From assembly GCF_009906795.1 (NCBI RefSeq), contig NZ_JAAALN010000010.1, positions 1 through 43,866 on the forward strand: a stretch of 43,866 nucleotides of DNA. Reading direction: 5' to 3'. The DNA comes from Kineococcus siccus. Lineage in GTDB: Bacteria; Actinomycetota; Actinomycetes; Actinomycetales; Kineococcaceae. The position numbers and the translations under genes were made by a program. The first letter of the stretch is position 1, and every line of letters begins with the position of its first letter. This document shows, piece by piece, positions 24,569-32,247 of the stretch. The notes beneath the pieces were generated by a model, which was given only the letters and a program-made list of their open reading frames with translations, searched no databases and was not told where the DNA came from.

Positions 24569-25540
24569 TCAGCGCACCTCGACGCGCACGACCTGGTAGT
24601 CGGCGGTCGTGGGCGAGGGGTTCGCGAAGCGCCCGTTGACGAGGTAGAGCGCACCCGCGGAGAGGATCCCGGTGGTGGGCCGGTCGAGGTCGGGGTCCCC
24701 GACCTCGCCGACCACCGCACCGCTGCGGCCGTCGGCGGCCAGCCGCACGACGGCCGCGGAGTCGGTGGAGAACCCGTACACGACGTACAGCGTGCGCCCG
24801 CGCAGCACGAGGCCGTCGCCCGCGGTGAGGTCGCGCCCGCTGATCTCCAGACGGTCGCTCGCCCCCGTGGCGGGGTCGACCCGGAACAGGTCGCCCGTGC
24901 TCGACTGCGTCACGACGAGCGCGCCGTCGCCCAGCGCGCGGATCCCGTTGGCGTTGAAGCCGGGGCCGTACTGCAGGTCGCCCGTGATCGGCAGCGTGCG
25001 GGCGCCGTCGGCGGCGGGCAGCGCACCGCGGCGCCCGAGCGGCACGACGACGAGGCGCTGGACGGAGGAGTCGGTGACGTAGGCCGCGTCGCGCGTGATC
25101 TCGACGTCGTTGAGGAAGCCGCTGCCCGGCACGACCCAGCGCCCGAGCTCCGCGCCCGTGCCGCCGTCGTAGACCGTCACGGCCCCGGTCGCGCCGCCGG
25201 CCACCCAGAGCCGGTCGGTGCGCGCGTCGTAGACCATGCCGACGGCGATCCGGCCCGGCACCCCGGGGACCAGGACCGAGCTGCGGCCCGTGCGCAGGTC
25301 CCCGCGCACGATGCTGCCGTCGGCGCGGGACCCCGCGTAGAACGTGGTCCCCTTCCCGGCCGCGATGCCCTCGGGCAGGGAGCCGGTGGGCAGCGCGACG
25401 GTGCCGGGGACGTTCCCGCGGCACTCGGCCGCGGCGGGGGCGGCGGCGGGACGGTCGGCGGCGGTGGCCACACCGGGGGCGGCGAGGAGGAGGGCGGAGG
25501 TGGCGGTGGCGAGCGCGACGGTGCGCAGGGATCGCTTCAT
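24569..25540 (-). CDS. Secreted SMP-30/gluconolactonase-like beta-propeller protein
   Basis: A 323-aa exported protein. The signal peptide MKRSLRTVALATATSALLLA probably ends at GVATA. The remainder shows repeated four-stranded blades with GxxxxxxD turns (AGKGTTFYAGSRADGSIVRG, VYDARTDRLWVAGG, ITRDAAYVTDSSVQRLVVV, FNANGIRALGDGALVVTQS), typical of the SMP-30/NHL superfamily. No specific substrate can be named. A leaderless-type TACGGT box lies 6 nt before ATG 25540. It diverges from osmC across a palindromic site. Confidence 0.78.
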   Translation of the reverse strand: MKRSLRTVALATATSALLLAAPGVATAADRPAAAPAAAECRGNVPGTVALPTGSLPEGIAAGKGTTFYAGSRADGSIVRGDLRTGRSSVLVPGVPGRIAVGMVYDARTDRLWVAGGATGAVTVYDGGTGAELGRWVVPGSGFLNDVEITRDAAYVTDSSVQRLVVVPLGRRGALPAADGARTLPITGDLQYGPGFNANGIRALGDGALVVTQSSTGDLFRVDPATGASDRLEISGRDLTAGDGLVLRGRTLYVVYGFSTDSAAVVRLAADGRSGAVVGEVGDPDLDRPTTGILSAGALYLVNGRFANPSPTTADYQVVRVEVR

Positions 25541-25546
25541 GTCGGG

Positions 25547-25552
25547 ACCGTA
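25547..25552 (-). promoter_or_regulatory. Leaderless-type -10 box (TACGGT)
   Basis: TACGGT on the minus strand is 6 nt before ATG 25540 of the secreted propeller gene, with no Shine-Dalgarno. Confidence 0.55.
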
Positions 25553-25574
25553 GGTCGGGTTCGCCGGGAAAGCC

Positions 25575-25595
25575 AGGTGAACCTTCACCTACATT
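25575..25595 (+). promoter_or_regulatory. Palindromic operator at the osmC promoter
   Basis: AGGTGAACCTTCACCT (25575-25590) is a perfect 7-2-7 inverted repeat touching a TACATT -10 box (25590-25595). The leader to GTG 25643 is about 40 nt. The binding factor is unknown; the half-site GGTGAAC is also like a Streptomyces PHO-box unit. Confidence 0.6.
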
Positions 25596-25642
25596 GGCCG
25601 GAGGACGCCCGGCCGGGCGTCGTCGAACCCTGGAGGACCCGC

Positions 25643-26110
25643 GTGGCCGCAGCGAAGAAGACCGTCCCGTTCGTCGTCGACGCCCGGGGTTCCGGTGTGG
25701 CGCAGACGCTCACGGTCAGCGGTGAGAACCAGCACGTGTTCCACGCCGACACCTACCCGTCCTTCGGCGGCGACGACGCGCACCCGAGTCCCCTGAGCTA
25801 CGTGCTCGGGGCACTCACCTCGTGCAACCAGGTCACCGGCAGCATCGTCGCCAAGGACCTGGGCCTGACGCTCGGCACCTGGACGTTCCACGTCCAGGGC
25901 GACCTCGACCCCTCGGTCATCGGGGCCGGCGCCGAGGGCAACGCGAACTTCGACCGCATCGCCCTGCGGCTGGAGCTGCAGACCGACGCCGACGCCGAGC
26001 AGTTCGCCCGGCTGAAGGCGGAGACCGAGCGCCGCTGCCCCGTCACCCAGATGGTCAAGCGCAGCGGGCTCGAGTTCACGAGCGACTGGAGCGCGGCGCC
26101 GCTCGCCTGA
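25643..26110 (+). CDS. OsmC-family peroxiredoxin-like protein
   Basis: A 155-aa OsmC/Ohr-fold thiol peroxidase or related protein. The first redox Cys is in LTSCNQVTG (about residue 62) and the second in ERRCPVTQM (about 134), with the supporting SYVLGALTSC helix. The family reduces organic hydroperoxides. GTG 25643 has a GGAGG site; the earlier open frame lies in the operator. Its last 35 nt overlap the 3' end of the convergent rhaM. Confidence 0.88.
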   Translation: MAAAKKTVPFVVDARGSGVAQTLTVSGENQHVFHADTYPSFGGDDAHPSPLSYVLGALTSCNQVTGSIVAKDLGLTLGTWTFHVQGDLDPSVIGAGAEGNANFDRIALRLELQTDADAEQFARLKAETERRCPVTQMVKRSGLEFTSDWSAAPLA

Positions 26111-26447
26111 CGGCCGCCAGCTGAGCGTCGAGGTCGAAGACGCGTTCCAGCGGGACCATCGAGGCGTCGGGCGAGCCCTGCGGCAGGTCGACGAAGAACT
26201 CCGCCATCTCCGCCTGCCAGCGGGCGTTGACGGCGGTGGCGGCCATGGCGGCCTGTGCGGCGGGCAGGTCGTCGGTCTCGAGGACCCCCACCAGCAGGCC
26301 GTCCGGCCGCAGGTCCAGGGTGTAGGAACTCCACCCCGCGGCCTGGAGCGCCTCCAGCATCTCCGGCCAGACCGCCGCGTGGCGACGGCGGTACTCCGCC
26401 AGGCGGTCCGGCCGGACCTGCAGGGTCACGACGACGCGTCGGGGCAC
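26076..26447 (-). CDS. rhaM: L-rhamnose mutarotase family protein
   Basis: A 123-aa dimeric alpha/beta-barrel protein like RhaM, which interconverts L-rhamnose anomers. Conserved blocks are YRRRHAAVWPEMLEALQAAGW (borders RRRHAAVWPEM, His in the active site), YTLDLRPDGLLVGVLE, and NARWQAEMAEFF. No other rhamnose genes are nearby, so the sugar is not certain. GTG 26447 has AGGAGG 4 nt upstream, and a TACGGT -10 lies about 30 nt before it. The C terminus is longer than in E. coli RhaM and its end overlaps osmC. Confidence 0.85.
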   Translation of the reverse strand: MPRRVVVTLQVRPDRLAEYRRRHAAVWPEMLEALQAAGWSSYTLDLRPDGLLVGVLETDDLPAAQAAMAATAVNARWQAEMAEFFVDLPQGSPDASMVPLERVFDLDAQLAAVRRAAPRSSRS

Positions 26448-26475
26448 GTCTCCTCCTCGGGGTGGTCTCGCCGCG

Positions 26476-26481
26476 ACCGTA
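26476..26481 (-). promoter_or_regulatory. Putative -10 box of rhaM (TACGGT)
   Basis: TACGGT on the minus strand would start RNA near 26469, leaving a leader of roughly 22 nt that carries AGGAGG. Confidence 0.4.
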
Positions 26482-26495
26482 CCGCGCGGCGGACA

Positions 26496-26516
26496 CCGTT
26501 CCCCGTTCCCCGTTCT
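26496..26516. repeat. Three tandem 7-bp units
   Basis: CCGTTCC, CCGTTCC, CCGTTCT in direct tandem, just outside the permease stop. It is too short to judge a function. Confidence 0.6.
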
Positions 26517-27346
26517 CAGACGTCGCGCGTGCGGGCGCTCAGGGCACCGGCCCCGAGCAGCACGGCGACCCAGACCGCGAACACGGCGAGCCCGGCGCCG
26601 ACGGAGAGGTAGTCGGCGTGCTGCTGCACGGCGATGAGGTTCGTCGTCGTGTTGGCGAAGTAGTACTCGCGCAGCGTCGGGCCGCCCCAGGACTCGGGGA
26701 TGGCCATCAGCAGCAGCGGCAGCACGAACAGCGCCGCGAGCAGGGTGCAGATGGCGCCCGCGGAGTTCCGCATCAGGGCGCCGAGACCCAGACCCGCGAG
26801 GGCGATGCCCACGAGCATCGCGACGTTGCCGAGCACGGCCCGCAGGACACCGTCGTCACCGAGCGACGCACCCGCGCCGTCGCGGTCCAGCACGGCCTGG
26901 CCGAGGAGGAACGCGATGAACACCGCGGCCCCCAGGACGAGGGCGACCGTGACCGCCAGCACGACGGCCTTGGCCAGCAGGACGCCCAGCCGGCCCGGGG
27001 CGCTGACGAAGGACGTCCGGACCATCCCGGTGGAGAACTCCCCCGCGATGACGATGACGCCGACCGCGGCCACGATGAGGCTGGCCAGCTGCGCGCCCTG
27101 CAGGCTCACGGCGGTCGCGTCCAGACCCTGCTGCGCGGCCTCGGGCCCCGAGAGCTGCGACCCCACCGCCAGCGGCAGCAGGACGCCGAACCCGACGATG
27201 GCCACGAACGCGGCGGCCATGGTGACCACGACGGAGCGGACGCTCCAGAACTTGATCCACTCCGAGCGCAGCAGCCCGGCGAACGTGACGCGGCGCTCGA
27301 CCGCGCGGTACCGGGTGGGGGCGGGGGAACTGGTCCAGGTGCTCAT
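26516..27346 (-). CDS. ABC-2 type transporter permease
   Basis: A 276-aa integral membrane protein with about six helices, near residues 40-60 (VVVTMAAAFVAIVGFGVLL), 85-105 (LASLIVAAVGVIVIAGEF), 125-150, 175-195, 205-225 and 250-270. The charged N terminus LLRSEWIKFWSVRS and the EFSTGMVRTSF motif are typical of ABC-2 export permeases such as those for antibiotics or lantibiotics. The ATPase gene overlaps it by 4 nt (ATGA). The substrate is unknown. Confidence 0.88.
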   Translation of the reverse strand: MSTWTSSPAPTRYRAVERRVTFAGLLRSEWIKFWSVRSVVVTMAAAFVAIVGFGVLLPLAVGSQLSGPEAAQQGLDATAVSLQGAQLASLIVAAVGVIVIAGEFSTGMVRTSFVSAPGRLGVLLAKAVVLAVTVALVLGAAVFIAFLLGQAVLDRDGAGASLGDDGVLRAVLGNVAMLVGIALAGLGLGALMRNSAGAICTLLAALFVLPLLLMAIPESWGGPTLREYYFANTTTNLIAVQQHADYLSVGAGLAVFAVWVAVLLGAGALSARTRDV

Positions 27347-28332
27347 CGAGCGACCTCCTTCTCGGTGCGGGACGGCTGCTGCGGGGTGGACGCGGTCGGC
27401 GCCGCGACGACGGGGGGCTGGGGGTCGGCGCCGTGCGCCTGGTACTCCAGCGATCCCGCGGTGAGTTCCATGAAGGCCTCCTCGAGCGAGGCCCGGACGG
27501 TGGTGAGCTCGTGCAGGGCGACCCCGCCGGCGAGCGCCGCGTCGCCGATCCGCTCGGCGCTGAGGCCGACGACCTCGAACGCCCCGTCGCCGGTCGGCGT
27601 CAGGGAACCCCCGGCGTCGCGGACGACGTCGTGCAGCTGCTGCACCTGCGGGGAGCGCACGGTGACGCCGCGCGGGTGCACGCGGTCGATGAACGTCGCG
27701 ACGCTCTCGTCGGCGATGAGGCGGCCGCGGCCGATGACGACGAGGTGCTCGGCGGTCAGCGCCATCTCGCTCATGAGGTGCGAGGAGACGAACACCGCGC
27801 GGCCCTCGCGGGCCAGGTCCTGCATGAGGTGGCGGATCCAGAGGATGCCGTCCGGGTCGAGGCCGTTGACGGGTTCGTCGAACATCACGGTGGACGGGTC
27901 GCCCAGCAGCGCGGAGGCGATGCCGAGGCGCTGGCCCATGCCGAGGGAGAACCCGCCGGCGCGCTTGCGGGCGACCTCGCGCAGGCCCACGAGGTCGATG
28001 ACCTCCTCGACGCGCGAGCTCGGGATCCCCGCGGTGGCGGCCATGGCCTGCAGGTGCCGGAACGCGGACCGGCCCGTGTGCACCGCCTTGGCGTCCAGCA
28101 GGGCGCCCATCGTCGACAGCGGGGCCACCGACTGCTGGAACGGCTTGCCGTCGACCAGCACCTCCCCCGCGGTCGGCCGGTCCAGCCCGACGACCATGCG
28201 CATCGTCGTGGACTTGCCCGACCCGTTGGGTCCCAGGAACCCCGTCACGATGCCCGGTCGCACCGTGAAGCTGAGGTCCTCCACGGCCACCTTGCGGCCG
28301 TACACCTTCCGCAGACCGATCGCCTCGATCAT
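27343..28332 (-). CDS. ABC transporter ATP-binding protein (DrrA/CcmA-like)
   Basis: A 329-aa ATPase for the adjacent ABC-2 permease. Walker A is GPNGSGKST near 34-42, the signature reads FSLGMGQRLGIA (SLGMGQ in place of LSGGQ, as in many exporters of this class), Walker B TVMFDEP near 150, and the switch His in VSSHLM. A long C-terminal extension beyond 225 fits this exporter class. ATG 28332 has GAGGGAGG. About 150 nt upstream to the GntR gene hold no other gene. Confidence 0.92.
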   Translation of the reverse strand: MIEAIGLRKVYGRKVAVEDLSFTVRPGIVTGFLGPNGSGKSTTMRMVVGLDRPTAGEVLVDGKPFQQSVAPLSTMGALLDAKAVHTGRSAFRHLQAMAATAGIPSSRVEEVIDLVGLREVARKRAGGFSLGMGQRLGIASALLGDPSTVMFDEPVNGLDPDGILWIRHLMQDLAREGRAVFVSSHLMSEMALTAEHLVVIGRGRLIADESVATFIDRVHPRGVTVRSPQVQQLHDVVRDAGGSLTPTGDGAFEVVGLSAERIGDAALAGGVALHELTTVRASLEEAFMELTAGSLEYQAHGADPQPPVVAAPTASTPQQPSRTEKEVAR

Positions 28333-28480
28333 GGTTGTCCTCCCTCTCGACCAGCGGCCGCCGCACGGTGACCCGGCGCGGCTGTTCCGCTGTCGAGACT
28401 GGCGGCAGCGCCGTCCCGGGCGCGTCCGCCGACCGGCCGATGCTCCCTCCGGCGTTCGGGGTGCCCGGCGGGTGCGGACG

Positions 28481-29188
28481 TCAGCCGTCGAGCCCCGACA
28501 CCCTGGCCTCGGAGTAGAACCCCACGATGTGCGAGCGCACGGCCTCCGTCGCGGCGGCGGCCTCGCCCGCGCGCACGGCGTCGAGGATCGCGGTGTGCTC
28601 GGCGCGCAGCCGCCGCGCCGTGCCCTCCCAGTCGGGCAGCGCGGCGACGGCCGTCATGACGTAGGAGTGGATCGCCTCGCGCAGCGCCACCATGACCGCC
28701 GTCACGAGGACGTTGCCGGCGGCCTCGGCCAGGGCGACGTGGAACTCGGCGTCGAGGCGGTGGAAGGCGTCGGCGGGGAGCGACTCCTCGGCCATGTCCC
28801 CCAGAAGCTGCGCGGCGCGCTCGAGCGCGGCCGCACCCCCGCGGCCGGGGGCGGCGGCGGACGCCGCGGCCCACGTCTCCAGCAGGACGCGCGCGTCGAC
28901 GACGTCGCCGATGGGCAGCGCGCGGGTGCCGAGGTGCAGGCGGACGGCGGCGGCGAGGGGGACGGCCGGGTCGGCGACCACGACGGTGCCCGCCTCGGGC
29001 CCCGAGCCCACCCCGGCGCGCACGACGCCCATGGCCTCCAGCACGCGGACGGCCTCGCGCACCGAGGCCCGGCTCACCCCGAGCTGCTCGGCGAGCGCCC
29101 GCTCGGGCGGCAGGCGACCGCCGAGGCGGAGCCGGCCCGCGGCGAGGTCGGCCTCGATGCGCTGCAGGACCGCCTCGTGCGTGCGCAC
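28481..29188 (-). CDS. GntR-family regulator, FCD (FadR/LldR-like) subgroup
   Basis: A 235-aa transcription factor. The winged helix spans 1-70 (LPPERALAEQLGVSRASVREAVRVLEAMG, quoted by its ends LPPERAL and REAVRVLEAMG). The FCD domain has the metal/ligand set D and H in LDAEFHVALAEAAGN and H in EHTAIL and SHIVGFY. FCD regulators usually sense organic acids or sugars acids; the effector here is unknown. It starts 10 nt after the lsr2 stop and may be cotranscribed with it. No Shine-Dalgarno is clear before GTG 29188. Confidence 0.85.
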   Translation of the reverse strand: MRTHEAVLQRIEADLAAGRLRLGGRLPPERALAEQLGVSRASVREAVRVLEAMGVVRAGVGSGPEAGTVVVADPAVPLAAAVRLHLGTRALPIGDVVDARVLLETWAAASAAAPGRGGAAALERAAQLLGDMAEESLPADAFHRLDAEFHVALAEAAGNVLVTAVMVALREAIHSYVMTAVAALPDWEGTARRLRAEHTAILDAVRAGEAAAATEAVRSHIVGFYSEARVSGLDG

Positions 29189-29198
29189 CCGGGGCGGG

Positions 29199-29549
29199 TC
29201 AGTGGGCGTCGTCGTAGGCCTGGACGACCTCGGCGGAGATGCGGCCGCGGTCGGAGACCGTGAACCCGTTCTCCTTGGCCCAGGCGCGGACCGCGCCCGT
29301 GTCGCGGGCGGGCTCGCCCGAGGAGGCGGCGGCGCGGGGCGCCTTGGCGGCGGCGCGGCGGCCGCCCGTGCGGGCGCCGACGCGGCGCGCGTGCCCCACC
29401 CAGGTGGCGAAGGCCTCGCGCAGGGCCGTGGCGTGCTCGGAGGACAGGTCGATCTCGTAGTTCACGCCGTCGAGGGAGAACGACAGGGTCTCGTCGGCGT
29501 CACTGCCGTCGATGTCGTCCATGAGGATGACCTGGACCTTCTGCGCCAT
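29199..29549 (-). CDS. lsr2: Nucleoid-associated protein Lsr2
   Basis: Lsr2 bridges DNA and silences A/T-rich foreign genes, the actinobacterial H-NS counterpart. The 116-aa product has the N-terminal oligomerisation beta-sheet (MAQKVQVILMDDIDGS, ADETLSFSLDG, YEIDLS), a basic linker, and the DNA-binding domain with RAWAKENGFTVSDRGRI; RGR is the minor-groove AT-hook-like motif. ATG 29549 gives the family N terminus; the earlier start at 29561 is unlikely. The gene follows a perfect TTGACA -35. Confidence 0.95.
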   Translation of the reverse strand: MAQKVQVILMDDIDGSDADETLSFSLDGVNYEIDLSSEHATALREAFATWVGHARRVGARTGGRRAAAKAPRAAASSGEPARDTGAVRAWAKENGFTVSDRGRISAEVVQAYDDAH

Positions 29550-29608
29550 CTCGAGCACCACTCCCTGGGAATCCGCCGGTCATCCACGGAATGCGGACGA
29601 CGTCATTC

Positions 29609-29643
29609 AGGGTGGTGCGTCGGGACGGCTTTGTCAAAAAGCC
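29609..29643 (-). promoter_or_regulatory. lsr2 promoter with A/T-rich inverted repeat
   Basis: Minus-strand TTGACA (29632-29637) is 17 nt from CACCCT (29609-29614). An inverted repeat GGCTTT-5-AAAGCC (29627-29643) overlaps the -35. The A/T patch is rare here and may be an Lsr2 autoregulatory site. Confidence 0.5.
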
Positions 29644-29644
29644 T

Positions 29645-29806
29645 TCAGGAAGTCGGCGAGCCCGGATCGCGGGATTGCCGGAGCTCGCGGCGGACCTGTG
29701 CCTCGGCGGCGCGCTCCCGTCGGTCCGCGTGCAGGATCGAGCGGACGAGGAGGAGGAAGAGCACGAGCAGCCCGGCCGAGGGCAGCACAGCGGCGAGGAC
29801 GTCCAC
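29645..29806 (-). CDS. 53-aa single-pass membrane protein
   Basis: This frame starts at GTG 29806 and ends at TGA 29645. Residues 2-23 form a hydrophobic helix (DVLAAVLPSAGLLVLFLLLV). A positively charged amphipathic tail follows (RSILHADRRERAAEAQVRR, then ELRQSRDPG). A TACTGT box sits exactly 6 nt before the GTG, the leaderless pattern seen elsewhere in the window. It lies between lysS and lsr2, where other actinobacteria carry small unnamed membrane proteins. It is too short for ordinary ORF cut-offs. Function unknown. Confidence 0.65.
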   Translation of the reverse strand: MDVLAAVLPSAGLLVLFLLLVRSILHADRRERAAEAQVRRELRQSRDPGSPTS

Positions 29807-29812
29807 GGCCCC

Positions 29813-29818
29813 ACAGTA
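29813..29818 (-). promoter_or_regulatory. Leaderless-type -10 box (TACTGT)
   Basis: TACTGT on the minus strand is 6 nt before GTG 29806 of the small membrane protein. Confidence 0.5.
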
Positions 29819-29839
29819 CGTCAGCCCGGGAGAGGTGCG

Positions 29840-31351
29840 TCAGCGCGGCTTGACCAGCGGGAACAGGATCGTCTCGCGGATCCCGAGGCCGGTGAGGGCC
29901 ATCAGGAGGCGGTCGATGCCCATGCCCATGCCGCCCGAGGGAGGCATCGCGTGCTCCTGCGCGCGCAGGAAGTCCTCGTCGATGCGCATGGCCTCGTCGT
30001 CACCCAGGGAAGCGAGCCGCGCCTGTTCTTCGAAGCGCTCCCGCTGCACCACGGGATCCACCAGTTCGGAGTAGCCGGTGGCCAGTTCGAAACCGCGCAC
30101 GTACAGGTCCCACTTCTCCACCACGCCTTCCGCGCTGCGGTGCGCGCGGGTCAGCGGAGAGGTTTCCACGGGGAAGTCGCGCACGAAGGTCGGCGCGTGC
30201 AGGGAATCCGCGATGCGGTGTTCCCAGAGTTCTTCCACGAGCTTCCCGTGCGTCCAGCGGGCCTCGTCCACGGCCACGCCGAGGCGGGCCGCGACGGCCT
30301 GCAGCTGCGCCACCGGCGTCTGGGGCGTGATCTCCTCGCCGAGGGACTCCGACAGCGACGGGTACATCCCGATCGAGGTCCACTCGCCGCCGACGTCGTA
30401 CTCGCTGCCGTCGGCCAGCGTGACGACCTGCGTGCCGAAGGCCTGCTGCGCCGCGGTCTGCACGAGGTCCTTGGTCAGCGCGCCGATCGAGTCGTAGTCG
30501 CCCCAGGCCTCGTACGCCTCGAGCATCGCGAACTCCGGGGAGTGGGTGGAGTCGGCGCCCTCGTTGCGGAAGTTGCGGTTGATCTCGAAGACCCGCTCGA
30601 TCCCGCCCACGACGCAGCGCTTGAGGAACAGCTCGGGCGCGATCCGCAGGAAGAGGTCGGTGTCGAAGGCGTTGGAGTGCGTCACGAACGGCCGCGCGGA
30701 GGCGCCGCCGTGCTGCACCTGCAGCATCGGCGTCTCGACCTCGAGGAAGTCGCGGTCCTCCAGCGTGCGGCGCAGCGAGCGGACGACGGCCGAGCGCGCG
30801 CGCACGGTCACGCGGGCCTCGTCGCGCACGATGAGGTCGACGTAGCGCTGCCGCACGCGCGTCTCCTCGGAGAGCTCGCGGTGCAGGACGGGCAGGGGCC
30901 GCAGCGCCTTCGACGCCATCCGCCACGCGTCCGCCAGGACGGACAGCTCACCGCGGCGGGAGGAGATCACCGCGCCGTGCACGAACACCAGGTCGCCGAG
31001 GTCGACGTCCGACTTCCAGGCCGCGAGCGCGTCCTCGCCGACGCCGGCCAGGGACACCATGACCTGCAGGCGGGTGCCGTCGCCCTCCTGCAGGGTCGCG
31101 AACGCGAGCTTGCCCGTGCCCCGCTGGTAGACCACCCGGCCCGTCACGCCCACCAGGTCGGTCGTCTCCTCACCCGGGGCGAGGTGCGCCCAGCCCGTGC
31201 GCACCGCGGCCAGGGACGTGGTGCGGGGCACGGACACCGGGAACGGCTCGACGCCCGCGGCGAGCATCCGGTCCCGCTTGTCGCGGCGCACCCGCACCTG
31301 CTCGGGCAGGTCGTCGGAGTCCTCGGGGCCGTCCACCGCGTCGTCGTCCAC
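29840..31351 (-). CDS. lysS: Lysyl-tRNA synthetase, class II
   Basis: LysS charges tRNA(Lys). The 503-aa protein has an N-terminal OB-fold tRNA anticodon-binding domain (about 60-170) and the class II core: motif 2 [20 protein letters not shown] (ends FEINRNF and THSPEF) and motif 3 [15 protein letters not shown] near 475. Length is normal. GTG 31351 is 6 nt after a TAACCT box and has no Shine-Dalgarno, so the transcript may be leaderless and start inside the panC-lysS gap. Genes panD and coaX, often between panC and lysS, are absent. Confidence 0.97.
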   Translation of the reverse strand: MDDDAVDGPEDSDDLPEQVRVRRDKRDRMLAAGVEPFPVSVPRTTSLAAVRTGWAHLAPGEETTDLVGVTGRVVYQRGTGKLAFATLQEGDGTRLQVMVSLAGVGEDALAAWKSDVDLGDLVFVHGAVISSRRGELSVLADAWRMASKALRPLPVLHRELSEETRVRQRYVDLIVRDEARVTVRARSAVVRSLRRTLEDRDFLEVETPMLQVQHGGASARPFVTHSNAFDTDLFLRIAPELFLKRCVVGGIERVFEINRNFRNEGADSTHSPEFAMLEAYEAWGDYDSIGALTKDLVQTAAQQAFGTQVVTLADGSEYDVGGEWTSIGMYPSLSESLGEEITPQTPVAQLQAVAARLGVAVDEARWTHGKLVEELWEHRIADSLHAPTFVRDFPVETSPLTRAHRSAEGVVEKWDLYVRGFELATGYSELVDPVVQRERFEEQARLASLGDDEAMRIDEDFLRAQEHAMPPSGGMGMGIDRLLMALTGLGIRETILFPLVKPR

Positions 31352-31357
31352 GGCGCC

Positions 31358-31363
31358 AGGTTA
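31358..31363 (-). promoter_or_regulatory. Leaderless-type -10 box of lysS (TAACCT)
   Basis: TAACCT on the minus strand is 6 nt before GTG 31351, within the 23-nt panC-lysS gap. Confidence 0.5.
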
Positions 31364-31374
31364 TCGGGACGGGC

Positions 31375-32232
31375 TCAGCCGCCCGCACGGCCGATCACGA
31401 GGGGCACGTTGTCGATCAGCCGGGTGGAACCCACGCGCGCCGCGACGGCCAGCAGCGCCTCGCCCCGGAAGTGCTCGGGGACGTCGGTCAGGGTCAGCGG
31501 GTCCACCAGCGCGAGGTAGTCCACGCGCGCGGCGGGCTCGGCGCGCAGGACGTCGCGCGCGGCCCGGCGCACGGCGCTCGGCCCCTCGGGGGCGGCGGCC
31601 TCCCCCGCCGACAGGCTGCGGTGCAGCGCGAGCGCGACCTCGCGGTCGAAGGGGGACAGGTAGCGGTTGCGGCTCGACATCGCCAGGCCGTCGTCCTCGC
31701 GCACGGTGGGCACGGCCACGACCTCCACCCCGAGGTCGAGGTCGCGGACCATGCGGCGCACGAGGAGCAGCTGCTGGGCGTCCTTCTGCCCGAACAGGCA
31801 CACGTCGGCGCGCGTCAGGTGCATGAGCTTGGCCACGACGGTCAGCACGCCGTCGAAGTGGCCGGGCCGGCTGGCCCCCTCGAGCACGTCGCCCAGCGCG
31901 CCCGCGCTGACCCGGACCCCGGGGTCCCCGTCGGGGTAGACGACGTCCGGGCCGGGGGCGAACACCACGGCCGCCCCCTCGGCGGCGGCCAAAGCCAGGT
32001 CGGCGTCCAGGGTGCGCGGGTAGCGCGCGAGGTCCTCCCCCGCGCCGAACTGCAGCGGGTTGAGGAACACGGTCACGAGGACGGACTCGCCGCGCGAGCG
32101 CGCCTCGCGGACCAGGCGCGCGTGCCCCGCGTGCAGGGCCCCCATCGTCATGACGACGGCGACGGGCGACGGCAGGGCGTCGCGGGCGGCCGCCAGCTCG
32201 GCGCGGGTGCGTGCGACGACGAGGTCGCTCAC
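31375..32232 (-). CDS. panC: Pantothenate synthetase
   Basis: PanC joins pantoate and beta-alanine with ATP to give pantothenate, the CoA precursor. The 285-aa product shows the nucleotidyltransferase HIGH-like motif [13 protein letters not shown] near 30-40, [22 protein letters not shown] near 143, and MSSRNRYLS (KMSKS counterpart) near 183. GTG 32232 has GAGAGGAAC upstream and follows the DUF2520 gene by 15 nt. That pairing matches other actinobacteria, where the DUF2520 protein is suspected to supply pantoate by ketopantoate reduction. Confidence 0.96.
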   Translation of the reverse strand: MSDLVVARTRAELAAARDALPSPVAVVMTMGALHAGHARLVREARSRGESVLVTVFLNPLQFGAGEDLARYPRTLDADLALAAAEGAAVVFAPGPDVVYPDGDPGVRVSAGALGDVLEGASRPGHFDGVLTVVAKLMHLTRADVCLFGQKDAQQLLLVRRMVRDLDLGVEVVAVPTVREDDGLAMSSRNRYLSPFDREVALALHRSLSAGEAAAPEGPSAVRRAARDVLRAEPAARVDYLALVDPLTLTDVPEHFRGEALLAVAARVGSTRLIDNVPLVIGRAGG

Positions 32233-32247
32233 GGGTGGTTCCTCTCC

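Noticed and set aside
28333-28480. A possible promoter or small gene between the ABC ATPase and GntR
   Set aside because: No convincing -10/-35 pair and no start with ribosome site.
26255-29263. A 1002-codon plus-strand open frame
   Set aside because: It spans the rhaM, ABC exporter and GntR genes in antisense; residues are Arg/Gly/Ala-rich with no domain.
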